Part shown: positions 1 through 15,100 of the stretch, piece after piece
Layout of the letters: each line of letters starts with the position of its first letter
How positions within the stretch are numbered: the first letter of the stretch is position 1
Assembly (NCBI GenBank): GCA_025267735.1
Contig: CM046303.1
Location: 50,919,403 to 50,983,402, forward strand
Length of the DNA: 64,000 bases
Source of the DNA: Mactra quadrangularis
Lineage: Eukaryota; Mollusca; Bivalvia; Venerida; Mactridae
Direction of reading: 5' to 3'
Notes under the pieces: model-generated
The model's input: only the letters and a program-made list of their open reading frames with translations
Database searches by the model: none
Told to the model about the DNA's origin: nothing
Program-made: the position numbers and the translations under genes

Positions 1-102
1 CAGACGACCCGTTCGGAAGAGGGACGGTACATTTAACTATAGTCCGGATATATATTGTACTAAATTTGATGAAACTACAGGAGTGTGTCCGGAAGGAGAC
101 GA
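1..102 (+). CDS. unk: unk exon A (partial): second CCCH finger begins
   Basis: Reading frame starts at base 2. The peptide includes RDGTFNYSPDIYCTKFDE and then TTGVCPEGDE, the family's most conserved stretch. It ends two bases into a codon before donor GTAAGT at 103. The left part of the exon and the start codon lie outside the window. Confidence 0.93.
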
Positions 103-3100
103 GTAAGTTATTCATTCATTCGTAAGTTGTTTAAATTTTGGTGGGAAATACCAATTTTGATAATCAGTTTATTAGTGTTATCTTACATTTAACTGTCGTG
201 ACAGTCAATGAAATCGGTAGATAAGATATCATTTTAACGTTTTGCAATGATTTAAATGATTGAACACCTCCATATATCTAGCTTGCCCAGCATTTTTTAG
301 AAGCCAGAATTTCTGACACCTTGTAAACAATGGCCGCCATGTTGGTTTAGTTCCCAAACTGACTGGTGGCCTACTTTTGTTTCGCAGCGAATTTTTCGAA
401 AATTAAAGCCGTACAAGTTATTAACATGTTAGCTTTTTGGATGTTTTCATTGAATGAAATTACATGAGTGATATTCAAGCTAGATACTTAGCGTTTACTC
501 TTTCTACAGAATGTGTTTACTTCTTGTGTTTACAAAGAAGTTCAACTGTTTCTAAAAATAGAACACAAAACAAAAGGCTGAATCAGCCTATGTCACAACT
601 AAATGAAATCTGAATTGTAACAAAATCACGTCACTAGTGATTAAATTGATATTATAGTACAGCTTAATTTCCTCAATTTTATCAATGAACTGTTAACAAT
701 GTTTTCCTGTCATTTGTTTTTGTTGTTATTGATGTGTGTTATGAAAACGAAGTTGTCTGGCCTTGACCTACATGCAATATATTCATGTTACTGTCCTATG
801 GATGATGCCTTATGACTAATACAATAAATTGATTCTTCTCTTAAATATTTAGGTCATTTTAATCGAACATTTACTGCATTTTCCATATTTTATGCTTTAC
901 AAATAATTGTGTTTATGCAAATTCACATGTATTTGTGATTAATGATATAGGCTGTCTTGTGAACGACCATAAATTCATCATTGTTTGTTAATTAAGACAC
1001 TAGAATTAATTAAAGTAGGATTTTGTAATTATTTGAAAATTAGGTTTTGCTTAAAGCTTGCTTATTTTCATTAGTGATAAATTTTATGTATTTGATGGTC
1101 TGTCAAGTTTCTTTAATTATTTTCTAACCAAATTAAGCTTATGTATAGATCGTATTAAGTAAAGACTCCCTTTAATATCATTTCTTCAGTTGCTTGATTA
1201 CATGGAGTATTAACATTTAAATAAGTAACAATTTTCTCAGATGTATTTAAATACTCTGGGAATAACAGACATTATATATGTCCCAAAGATTTTATAAATT
1301 ATATTGGGATTGATGGATTCATAAAACAAATACCCCTATCATAATTTTTACTTTCTGTATACTGGTAATTTAGATCTTTTATGGAACGTTGTTGGCATCA
1401 ATTTCAAAGTGCTACTAAATTATTAATATGCAGGAGACATAGTTAAGGTATTAAAAAAACTGTCAAAGAGAATAAGTCAAAACTATTAAAGAGAATGAAT
1501 CATATTAATTTACTTTGTTTTCAAATGCTAATAATTCTATCATGCTTGTGATTTTAGATGCCCATATTTACACAGAACAGCAGGAGATACAGAGAGAAGG
1601 TATCATCTACGTTATTATAAGACAGGTACCTGTGTTTATGAGACAGATACTAAAGGACATTGCGTCAAGAATGGACCACATTGTGCTTTCGCACATGGAC
1701 CTGTGGATTTACGGTCCCCTGTATATGATATTAGAGAACTACAGGCTATGGATCAGACATCAGATATATCAAGTAGCCCAGGGACCCCTAGTAGTGGTAG
1801 TCTAGAAAAAGATAGGTTGTTACTGGAAGATCCTAGATGGAATGGTAAGTAGATTTTAATATAACTGTTGATGTAGATTTATTGAATACATTTTACATGA
1901 AATTGTAAATTGAGACACTGTTATTATACTCTCCAATGTAACATATTGTGATTTTTTTACAAAGACCTGTTGGAGGGGTATTCACAGTGTTTTTTTTCAG
2001 GCCATTTTGGGGCCGAAATTGGGCCCCATTCCCCTCTCCAAAAATTATATATTTTTCTCCTTCCCAGGTAAAAAATTCCCCTGTCAGACTGTCCTAAAAC
2101 TTTTGTACTTTTTATAGCATTTTTGCCCATTCCTCAAGCATTACAGAGAAATCATAGATGAATATATAGGCTCAATAGTTGAAATTTCATAAAAGTAGAC
2201 AGAAATGTTACTCTGTTAGAGGATCCATGTTACCTCAAGTATTGAAAAATTTTCCCCTAATTTCATTTTTGTCGCAATTTTCCCCTCAAAAAGGGCCCCG
2301 CCACCTTTCCCCTACGAGTGAAAATAAACACTGATTCATCTCATTCAGTGATAGGTCTAGTTTTTAGCTGTAAATACGAGTTATTAATGCTCCATCTGCT
2401 TGCATGTGTTTTAGTTAGTCATCACAGTTATACTTGAATTTGACGAGGGAGGTGAATAACTGAAGTGATGATGATGTTTTATGAGTGGGATGGTTAGCTA
2501 ACAAACAAACAATTTAAATTGTTGTCTTAGACTCATATTTGTTTAAATCATTTAATTCAGTCATTTTAGAATCAAACAAGCACTATCTGAGTGTCACCTT
2601 AACCCACTAGCCTGAAGCCTGAAGCTGGTGAAGATTAATTTGGAATATTGAAAATTACTTATTTCATAAAGTCAGGCTAGTTGACAATTCTGTCCTTAAC
2701 TATGTAGCATAGAAAATTATGCTAGGTCCTGAGAAGATTAAATAAGATGGCTGCTGCATGCATTAAATTTTAGCTATTGAAGTAAGACTTCTAAAATAAA
2801 TGCTCTATGTATCTTGCCTGAAGTCAATATTGACATTTTGTGTTATAAATGATGTATTTGTCTGGTCATCCCCAAGTATCAACTGTTTATTTCTCTGTAA
2901 ATGTATAGTCTATGTAAAGAAAGTCTGGGATTGTGTCAGTCTCTCTACTTTCACATTATCTTATCTGATCATGCTCACAGACTTAATGATTCTTAATTGT
3001 CAAATTAATCTAACTTCTTTAGAGGTAGAACTGTTAATAGAAAAAATCTTGTTAAGTTATAAACATATGTTCTTCATCAATCAAGTGAATTGATCTATTT

Positions 3101-6100
3101 AGATTAATGTGATATTCTATCTTTACAGTTAAGATACACAACTATACATATTCACGTCGTGCTTCAATCACTAATTATGTAGTTGGCTCGAGGGCTGCCA
3201 TGGTATACTGTGTTAAGCTATACTGTACACTTGTTTAGAATTCATCGCTCATGGTTCCGGCAATGGTGATGACAGTTCAAACTGCGTAAAAGTCAAAATT
3301 CCATTTATGTCAGGATATAATCCTGGTTTCAATCATCCATAAAAATGTTAGATAAATCAATGCATTTTGGAGAAAGACATGTAAAATTATCAGTTGCATA
3401 ATAAGTTATTAACTTATGTAAACTGTGATATTAACTGAGCTATAGCACACATACCATTGTTTAACCTTACCATTGTTGGGCTAACCATATCAGATCTAGT
3501 AAGTTCATGTTGATCATCTTTAAATTTTGGACTTTTTATTTTCAGATACCAACTTTGTATTAGCCAATTATAAGACAGAAATATGTAAGAAACCACCTAG
3601 GTTGTGTCGACAAGGATACGCTTGTCCACACTTTCATAATGCTAGGGATAGAAGAAGAAGTCCTAAGATATTTAAATACAGGTAAGCATCATTTATGTGC
3701 TTTAATCTTTTTATGTTAGAGAATCCGTCTCTCTACTTATTTCAAATGACTTCTCAACAACAGACAAGCGATGAAGTAGTGGAGTAGGTTCCTGCTATTA
3801 TACTCTAGTGCTGGCTGAGATCTGTTATTTCAGTTAACACTTTGAGTTTTTATTTCTCTTTTTTTATGCACAGAATTTTCCCCTAAGATTTTTCATACCT
3901 TAATATTGACAGTCAAAGAAATCTACAGACTATGAAGTAAAACAATTCAGATTTATGTTATTTCAGTGTTTCTTTATTCAAACAATAAAGTAGCAAGGTC
4001 ATCAGTTTTGGACAAATTTATTGCCAGTACTAATGAATCTTCCTGCAGCTTCTCTCAAGTTTTACATATGTGGATAAAAATTTTAAACAAATTATACAGT
4101 CATCAACTTAATTCTCTAGTCAGAAACTCTAGACTTGTGAAAATTTATTTGTGCTGGTGAAAAATACTAATTTCCCATAGTCAGGCTTGTTAATTTTTGC
4201 CCTTTACTATAAAGCATGATAAATGGGACTAGAGCTTTAGAAAATTTATGGTGATGACTGAGAATAGAACCAGTCATTTAAGAATCAAATCTGAAACTTA
4301 ACTTGAACTATTTACTCTTTAAACTTCAGTTCCTTACTGTAAATGTTTTATTTAGCAAATAAAACATGACTTGGTGGGCAATATGCTGTGCTTAGGGTCA
4401 TATACCTTTCTCAACTCAAATACCAGTTTGTAAACTTACATATTGCCCTCAAGAACCATTTACTGTAAATGGTGAATTAAGATGTTAAGTATTATAAAGT
4501 TAAAGAAAAGTTTAAGGCTGGTTTAAAGTCTGCTTCTGTATTTTTATTCAGATTTTTACAATTTTGTATCATAACCCCTGATCATTGAAATCTCACTCAG
4601 GTGATCCCTCACAGAACCCATTTACACCCAGGTGGAGTGGAACAATTGTTGGTAAATTTCTTGTTGAAGGAAATTAGCAGTGCAATTAGTGGGGTTGAAC
4701 CCAAAACCTCAGGATCCTTCAGTGTGTGTCCCACCACTGCTCCTACATTATGATTTATATATTTACTATATAATACAGATCTACTCCATGTCCTAATGTT
4801 AAACATGGTGATGATTGGGGAGATCCTACACAATGTGAAAATGGTGATAATTGTGGATATTGTCATACTAGAACTGAACAACAGTTTCATCCAGAGGTAA
4901 GTCTCATGTTTAATGATGTTATAATTTATATATCTCATTCTTTGTAGTTTTCTTAGTCATATTATGAACCTTGTTTTGTGTTGTTTGGCAGTATGTATAC
5001 ATGTAGTAAATAAAATTAACTAATGCCTTGCATATTAAGGTGACAGTTTGCACATGGCACAAAACAACACACACGTACAGAGCCGTAGCTGGAAGATATG
5101 CAAGTTTAATCCATACTTGGCCGCAATTGTGTTCAGGATTTGACGTTGTGGAGCTTGGTTGCTGTGCGCCTGTACAGTGCCCTCACAGCTGTTTTTATGT
5201 TTATGGGACTGTAGCATAACAATGTTTATTTTTTATACAAAATCAGCTATGGTTTTTGTTCTAGTTGTTGGACATCTGGTTAAAGTACATTCTTACAGAA
5301 ATATTAATGCTGATTGTTAGATTTTTTATCAATCTGCAACATGAGTATAACTTCACTTACACTTCAGATTGCTTGCTTGGACCCCAAGTATCATTTTATG
5401 ATGAGACTGCTGTGTTATTGATTTTTTAGTTTCTGTTAATAATGATGATTTTATGTATAAGTTAGAAAATAATTGCTGAAAATGGAATTAAATTTAAGAT
5501 TAAACACACTGACAGGGTTTAAAGTTTAAGCTACATAACATGGGTTAAAGTTATTAGAACTGGTCCTTAAGTTCAGGACTTTTTTGGACCTGTTTTTCTA
5601 TGTAATACCTAATCAAGTTATGAAACTCAGAAATTTCTCAATTTTGAAAATTTTAAACTTAAACATATGGGTATAACAAAATTGGTTGCCACTGACAACC
5701 AGACAGATACTTACATAGGAGACTACATGATGTTATCTTTGTCTTGAAGATAGTATCAACATTGTCTCAGACTTACAATACCTATAATAAGACTGTTTTG
5801 TGCTACTGTATATGATGCTATTTATATACACTATAAAATACATTGTATGTCAGTAGATTTATGTTTAAGATAGACATTTATAGAGTTATTATAACAAAGA
5901 AAAGATTATTCTATAAATAAATAATGAGATTATTTCTATCACTAGAACATTGCCCTGTATCAACAACTTATTTGTACTTACTTTAGATGAGTATATCAGA
6001 AATCTCCTGTTGATGTACAAATTTTTTTATCCATTTGTTTAGTGTAACATGGGCTCAGCGCAAATGTTTATAACTCAATTAAAAAAAAAAACAGTAACGA

Positions 6101-9100
6101 CCGTTTTTTACTATGCCTGCGGTATGTATATGGTACATTTAAATTTGAAATAAAATCTAGTATGGAAAATTATTCGGCTGTGTAAAGTTAAAGTTTTGCA
6201 GCCAGGCAATAGAAAGTGGTTGCTCAAATTTCAAGCTTGGAGTTATGTTTTCTTGGCTATATCAGTAAGGGTATGCTTCGTATAGGTGACCATTGTCTTA
6301 CATGTAGGTTAAGCAGTACTGTCAATTTATATACAAGAATATCATTAAGTTCATATTCACATGTTTACTAGCCCAAAGTTACAGATATATTTGGCATTTT
6401 GCAGTGACAAAAAACATAGAAAAATTCCAATTTTGAGAAATTGTGAAGTCATAGATTTCAAGAAAATTTTATTTTGCATAATATTTGTGAGTTGTGATTT
6501 TTACTTTGGAGTAAATTTTCTAGAGTTCTCCTTTGTATATTTCTGCTTAAAAAATTGTAGTGCAAATGTTATTATATTAACTATAATTCATCAGGAGATA
6601 AAATTAGACGTTAGTTGTGATCAGGGCTCAAATTTAAACTAGCATACTCGCAAAATGCGAGTAATTTTTGAAAATTTGAGTAATTTAATTTATACTCGCA
6701 AACTTTTTGGGTCAAAACGTGATTGATGTTTTGATTTTGCAAGTTGAAATTAAATCAACTGGCAATTCCAATATTTTGTTAAATTCGAGCTCTGTTTGTG
6801 ATGATGCATTATTGTTTTGTTATTTACAGATTTATAAGTCAACAAAATGCAATGATATGGTACAGACTAGCTGTTGTCCTAGGGGACCATTTTGTGCATT
6901 TGCACATGTTGAACGTAAGTTTTTTATGTAGCAGCATTCTTACTTTGTGCGTTATCATATCTGAAAGTCGGTCTTTTATTGTCATACCTTTATTACTTTG
7001 TTCTTTTAAAGTGATCCTTTCAACCAATAGAAAGTTTAGGCCACAACAAATTGATCATATGTTCTATGGATTGGCTCACACCTTAATTTTGACGGTTTTT
7101 ACCAAAAAAATATTTTTTTTCCTCGCTTGCTCATAAAAATTTGGCCAAACTGCTATATAAAGCAAGTGAATAAAGACTTTTTTTTTACTTTTTTTCTTCA
7201 CTTGCCCCATTTTTTCCCCAGAAAAATCTGTAGAACATAATTATGATCAACTTGTTGAGGCCTTATTGAAGTATTTTGAGATATTTCAACTTTCTTATCA
7301 TAGTTTCATTAAATAACCCCACCTGTCACCATAAAGCATGTATTAAATAATTTTGATGGTATGATATGAAAAAGAACACTAGTGTAAAAATACGAAAATG
7401 CTTATTAAAAAAAAAAAAAATTACGTAACATGCATGGTTTTAACTTGTATTATTTTTTTAATTGAAATAGCAAAACAATGAAAGTTTGTTCATTGAACTC
7501 AGAATTTAATTAGCTTTCCAAAAATGTATATTTTTATACATTTAACTTTAATGATTTTGATGGTATGACATGAGAAAGACAACTAGTGTTAAAATACCTG
7601 AAACTACGCATGGAAGAGTATCCCGTCTTAAAAGGGTAAATATGCATAGATGTGTAATCCGAATGTAATGGGTTAAATCTGTGTATATATATTTTACAGA
7701 AGAGATAACGACACAACGTGAGATCTTACAACAAGGATCCTCATTTTTAGCTGCTATGATATCTAATTTATTACCACAATCTAGTTTATCTTCATCTGTT
7801 GGTAATTCAACATTACCATTATCTACTAGTGCACCGGTATCTTCAATGTTACAGTCTGTTGTAAGTTAATCTTTTTATTCATACCATCCCTTTACCCAGT
7901 ATTTTTTGCTGAGGATTTAAATATTTGTCATACACCAATGCTGCAAATGCACACCCTCTATAAAACACTGTAACCTAATGTTCACTGGTGCCCTTAGTCC
8001 TTCTATCTTAAGCTACAGTCCCATAAACATAAAAATAGCCGTGAGGGCACCGTAGGGGTGCTGTGCAATCAAGCTCCGCAAGGACCCGTACAAACTGTTA
8101 CGTTTTTACCAGGGTCCCTGAGATGAGCCCAGGATACAAGTATCAGTTTTAGAGTCAAATGGTGAACAAAATCTTGGCCGAGTATGGATTAAACATGCAT
8201 ATCTTCCAGCTACGGCTCCATATGGGTGTGTTGTTTTGTACCATGTGCATACCCTCACCTTGATACGCAAGGCTTACTACGACCGATGTCTATCTGCACG
8301 TACGGGTCTGTAACTAGCCCCGATTCTATGGGACTGTGGCATAAGGTCCACTGATGAACTTAGTCCTTATTCCTCTAGTTCACAAGTGAGTTTTGGTCTG
8401 TAGCATGCCTGAAAACAAATTAAGATGTATTTGTGATTTAATTCCTAGGCTAGACCTACAAATATGAAAGGATTTTTTTTATTAAAAATGTATTATATAG
8501 TCCTTCTCTCTCCTACTGATGCTTTAAATAGGCATTTGCCAGCCACCAGAGAAAGTATTTGCTTAATACTGGTTAAGATCTTAGGACTAGAGCCATCTGT
8601 CAGTTCGCCCAAGGACTGTGGCTTGTTGATAGACCTGCTGCTGACTTTAGTTTGAAAACTGTCTGAATGACCATAAAAACTAATCACCCCCCCCCCTTCC
8701 CAATGAAGAAATGTTTTCCTATAAATTTTATTTTGTCACAATTTTCCTTTGCCAATATTCCCCTAAACATGTGATATTCCTGATAATGTTACACAAAACC
8801 TATGTTTTTGTTGTAGGAAAATTCTGTACATGTATCAAATGGTATATCAACGAATAATTCATGGACCAAGATGCCTGATCCTATAGGAAAAGAAAGAACA
8901 AATAGTACATCAATTAACTCTGTAAGTATTTTAATAAGAAGTTTGAGCTCAGTTGGTAGGGAAATAGTCAACTGCCAGTCACTGAAGGAAGTATGTGCCT
9001 AGTAACTAGTTAACAGCTGAATCAAGAGATTTAGCCTTTCTAGGAACGATGAGTAGGTTGACTGATAGCTGTTATATAACTTAAACAATGTGTTGCTATG

Positions 9101-12100
9101 CATTTATGGCATTAAAAATTAATATTTACAATGTTACATTGATACTCAACATGTTATGGTGAAACAAAATTAAACTAATACAGAAAATAAATGTGCTGTT
9201 CTTAATACTCATGATATGCTAGTATTGTCTCTTCAAGTACTGGGGTATGAACATTTTCTTTATTAGGCCAATATTTTTGAAAATTATTTATTTAGTTTTT
9301 CTTCTAAATATTTTTGATCAGCTTTTTACAGTTATTTTAGCTACAGAAGTTGCCAACCTATCTCTAATAAATGTACATTGAGTAGTCAGTATGGATATAA
9401 TAGTCAAAATTATTAAACATGGTTCTTCCCCTTCTGAAATTTCTTTGAAATCATGCAGTTTCCCTCAAATTTGGAGGTTACCTTTGATATTTCATTCCCC
9501 TATCAATGAAATTCCAATAAAATTCCCCCTTTGCTCTATTTAATTGAAGGCCTCAGGCTCCTTCCTCGTATACTGAAGAAATGCCACGGTATACCATGGC
9601 AGCTCTATTGTAAACCATCATGGATATTTTCTGTATTACAGATAGTAAGTTCAAACAGTATTGTAAGTTTTGGTAACAATCATATGATTGGATCATTACC
9701 AGAACCTATAGGTAAAGGACGTTCTAATAGTACATCAAGCAGTATTACATCTCTAGATAGTAGTGGTTTCTATCAGAAAGCTCCAGGATCTGAGAGAGAT
9801 GATATCAATCAGGTAATATATAGTCTTTGTGTGCATCAAAGTGTTCTAGACCTTTCATGGGTGAAAGTTTTCAGTACTAGGCAGCATATTATCAAAAATC
9901 TTACGATAATTTAACTTCACAATATAAAAAGATTTAAGACTAAAATTGGTTGTAAGATGCTTGATAATACTGGCCCCTGATCCTGAAGTTAAGGATTTTG
10001 GTGACCTTATGAAGGCTTCTTTTCTTAAGCTCAGCTGAATTCACTGAAATCAGGAATTTCAGGATTTTAAAAATTAAGTACTTTCATCCATGCTTTTTGT
10101 TGCATAATGGTTGAAACATGATTGTACGTTTTCTAAACTATTACTATTGGTGTGTTTGCTCTTATTGTTATTGAGCGATTGTGTACTTGACCCTCGATCT
10201 TGTTTTATTTGGAATGGTTGACGTTATGACATAGTTCATTATGATCTTATAACCTTCCACTATCAAGTAAATTTCATTGTGAATTTTCATTGTGAAAAGT
10301 TAACTGAACACTGGTGGAATAGTCACTGACATACTGTGGTGCTTTTCACAAACAATTCTTACATAAAAAAATCATCGTAAGTCAAAAGCAAGAAACATTA
10401 ACAATACCCTCAATTTTTGGCTTATCAATTCTAAATATTATACAAATTGTGTAGCATTGTGTATACCTTTTGAATATCATATCATAGTTATGCTTACTAT
10501 CCATCTGACTTTGAAGTGCTAATTGTATGAAACTGACTTACGAAGATTTTCTTTGTAAGAATTTTTATGAAAAGCACCACTAGTTTGGTTAGCTCAGCAC
10601 TGATTATTTTTTACTAAAAAATGTTAATATAAAACCTTTAATTCAAGTAAATAACATATCTTATGTCTGAGAAGGTTGATATACTTACAGTATAACTGCT
10701 GTTGTGCAAGCCTATTTTATCCAGCATAATTGCAAAAGTCTTCTATATCAGTATAGAGCTAGACCAGTATGAGCTGACTTCTGTTTAACATCACATTTTT
10801 AACCATATCTTTCTTTAATTGATTGTTATGGGCTGTTCTAAATTTGAGACAAGACAAGCCAAGTATTAGAATTTAGGAGGTTAAGAGTTGAACTTCAATA
10901 TTGGATTGGATTAACGTTTTCAGGACTAGTCCTAAAGTCCAGGATATTTGGGACCTAAGCAAGGGTTCTTTCTCATGTAAAAGCTACTTAAATCTTATGA
11001 ATAAGGATTTTCAAGGTTTTAAGAAATTCTAACCATCACCCATGTTAGTGTACTTAAACTGATGTTAATATATTTTCTAGATAAAATTAAAACAACAACT
11101 TATAGCTATAGATAATGATACAACATTAGACGCTACAGAGAAAGCTAGACGTAAACAGAATTTAATGTTAGTACATAATTTAAGTAGTGTTAGTTCAAGT
11201 GTACCGACATCATCTCAAGTTATACCTATAACTTCAATGTCACCATTTGCCCCAGCATTCTATCCACCTAGAGATACTGTTGGATCTGTAATTGGTAAGT
11301 AGAACGTTTTGATTTTACTATTACAGGTTTTAACACTTAGTTTTCATAATTCTAAACCAACATATTGCAGGTTAAGTGCAAAACAGTTGTAACACGACAT
11401 AAGAAAAGAGTGAGTTATGACTGTTTTTCTCTTAACCCTGGATATGAAGTTAACATAGGTATTAGAAAAAACATTTGAAGATTCAGACAGTGACCAGACA
11501 TTCCGAAAAGTGTTTTGACATTACTGGACATTCGGTCCAGTGATCTTGGAAGAATCACTGTACAGAAACAGTTTTACTAGACTGAAGAAATCATCAAATA
11601 ATGGATTTTTACATCTTTATCAACAACAAGTTTTTTATTACGGATTGAATTCATGACATATTACTGTTTTCTAGTTGCTACTCAATCATTATAATTTATT
11701 TTAACTTATAACTGAAGACAATCACAAAATAAGTTTCATACTTATCGAGAAATTTGATAAAATAGCCGACAGTTGTCCTAATTTTGATTTAAAAAAATGA
11801 AATTGAACTAAACACTCGGACCAGCTATGACAGACTTTTTACTGGACCGAATGGAAATTTACTGGTCAGGTCCATCGGACCAGCACTTTTCAGAATGTCT
11901 GACAGTGACTATTATGCATGATTTATGTCTTTGTGGAATTAAATTTGTTTCTGCACAGAATAGTTTCATGGGGTATAACTCTGTAAAGCTTGAAAACTAA
12001 ACACAATTAGAGTGACTCTTGCTGTTTTTACCAGGGATTTGAAGGAAGTTTGAAAACTGGTTCATAAAGTCAGCTGCTGTTCATAACCTAATATAAAGTG

Positions 12101-15100
12101 TTAATAAGTGGTATCACATCCAATGGAAAAAAAGCAAAATTAATTGTATGAATTTTTATATTTATTTATACTTTCTACCTCTTCAAGATTTTAGTCATAT
12201 CATTTTCTATATATTTTTACAGAGCAAGCATTAGAAGATATTACATTAGATGATATTGATATCAATAATTTAGATAAAGAATTAGATAATGATACTAACT
12301 CATTAAGTAGTTCTATAAGTGCTGGATTATCTTCAGGTAAGTTCAGTCAGTTTTTACCATAAGTTGTACTTTAATGACCATTAATTTAATGATGGTCATT
12401 ATTCTATCACCTGGTTAATTGACTCTTCATGTATTTGATTTAATGAGAAACTGATTTCTATTTCTGGAGTTGGTTGATTGTTCTGTTAATGAATAAAGTA
12501 CCATGATTTCTTAACTTTAATATGCATGAGTAAATATTGACTATATATAGGGTTATTTCATCTTTAAAAGTCATTAATGACCAAAAAAAGAATGAGTTAA
12601 CTTTAATTGGTTTAGATTACATTACTGTACCCAGTACATCATTTATTAAGAGTATGAATTAGAAAATAAATTTGTGTCATTTAAAGTTTACTTAAGCGAA
12701 GGTATATCAATATATTGTGATGACCATATTGTATTGCAGCAGGTTTAAAATATTCAGCCCTTATTTTGTTATATTTATTATAGGATTTGGATCAACATCA
12801 GTACCTATAGGAATACCGCCATGTCACATACCACGTGGTAGTGTGGGTAGTCTATCACAGTCTCCTACTTCACCATATGGAAGTTTTCCTCATTCTATTT
12901 TACCATTACAAACCCAGAAAGAATCTATTAGTGAGGTATGTTCATCATTAATTTGAAATATTTCTTTGTTTGTATTCTAAATACATGCACGGGGGTGATT
13001 TTTCTGTATTGATACTGATTTCAGCATTTTGAGCATAAATTTCTCTATGATATCTGTCCATTTCAATATTTCAGGATCTTTAAATTAGGTTTTAGGTAAT
13101 TTTAAAACTCTCTCATTCCACCCATGCACTTGTAATTTTGTGTAAATTCCATGTACTCTTGTACATTACATAGATTTATGTGATCATTATCAAAATACAC
13201 CTTTGTGTTTGGAATATTATCACAAACATAGCTCATAGGAAATTTTATTCTAATTTGATTTTAACAGAATAGCTATTATGTGTATTAACTTTCACACTGG
13301 CTGGCAGTATTGTAATTTCAAGTTACATATTTATACTTTGCAACATTTTTTAAAAATTTTATGACAACAATTTGAACAAAGGAGAAAGAGATGTGTAATT
13401 ATTGCCTTAACAACTTGCAGGAAGCCAAGAACTAGTACAAAATTATTTGCACTAGTAAAAATTACTTACTTTATACACTTGGACTAGTGAATTGTGTACT
13501 TTACTACATAACATAATAAATCAAGTTAGTGCTCTAGAAAACTTAATGTAATTACTGATGTATGTCATTTCCACTAGTAAAAACATTATACATTTTAAAT
13601 TGCGATGAAATGTTTTTATTGTCATTTAAAGTGGAAAAAAACCCATATTCAATTGTTTAAACATGTATGCAAAATGTATAATGATATTTTTCAGAGTTAT
13701 TTAGGTCAACATAACCATATGAAGTTTTCTGGTAGTCCTTTCGGTGATCTATGTTCTATGTCACCTAGAAATGGTACAGGTGGACCACATTCACCTTTAT
13801 ATAGTCAAAGTGTTACTAATAGTTTAAATAGTAGTCAGAACAGTGACGTACAGAAATTACAAACTGATGTACAATTATATAAGACCAAATTAGATCATTG
13901 GGAACAAGCTTATAATCAGGCTAAAGCTGTAAGTACTTGTTGAGTTAGTATTTTATAATATTATCCAGAGTTTTTTTTCAGTACTTGGGGAAGGGGCCTG
14001 GGGCCTTTTTATATATAGAACATTTGGGAAATTTTATCGTAATTTCATAGAAAGGGGAACAAAATATCCAAGATAAACTCCAAATTTTGGAAAAACTGCA
14101 TGATTTTAAAGAAATTTTAAGAGGGGAAGGCGCCTGTTATATAAGAAAAAAATAACCTGTTATCGGAACTACCTCAGCAATCTTCTAAGCTGATAAACCT
14201 TGGATATCATATTGTGTGAAAGTAGTTTTTTCATGGATTCTGTAGAAAAGGTCAATTTAATGGAATTCTTTTGGTAATATAGTCTGAACTACACAGAAAT
14301 ATGACATGTGAGACATTGTACTGATGAAATGTTTTGATAAAGCATGTAACAATGTATATTACAAAGTGTAGTACTTGAAAATGACAGTTGGCCATGTTTC
14401 AATGTACTATGTTGATAGTCTGTGGCCATTTGCTATGATTAAGACTTTTGAATGTTGTTTTGTAGCTAATTATTAGAATAGCAGGAATGTTGTTAGATAA
14501 TATTATTTTTACACTTCCATGTATAAACAATAATAGAACTACTTGCCAGCGAGTTATTTGCCGGGACTGATAACTTGTTGTATTCCTACTTCTTTTCAAT
14601 ATATGAGTTATATCTTCGTAGATGATAGTTGAAGTTGTTCCAAGTGTTTCTAATAGTGAAGTCCACTTTCTCAACTGTCAAAATCTTAAATAAGTTCACA
14701 AGATTTTTATTACTTTGAATGTGATGTTGATTCAGAAAGAAGGCATACAACCCCTAAACTGTTTGTCAGCATGTAGAAATACCCTGATTGTTAGATGAAA
14801 GTCGTTCTATAAATTTTTCTCAATTGTCAAATTTAGTTCAAATTAATAAATTTGAAAGTGATGTTAACACGATAAGCAGGCATCTAACCGAATTTTTCTC
14901 CCCATCTTAAAACACATTATTGAAATATCACTATTGTTAGGCCTTTGACATTTTTACACAAAGAATCTTACATTATGTTTTTATCAGAGTCTAGAATTCT
15001 GCTGACTAAAATGTCAGCTTAATTAGTTGACTAAGCTGTCTCATTAGATTCTTTACAATTGAATAAACTTTGTTCTTAACAATAATCACCTAGAGGTAAT

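Noticed and set aside
1515..1805. 96-aa frame over unk exon B
   Set aside because: Wrong frame. The true frame gives CCCH finger residues.
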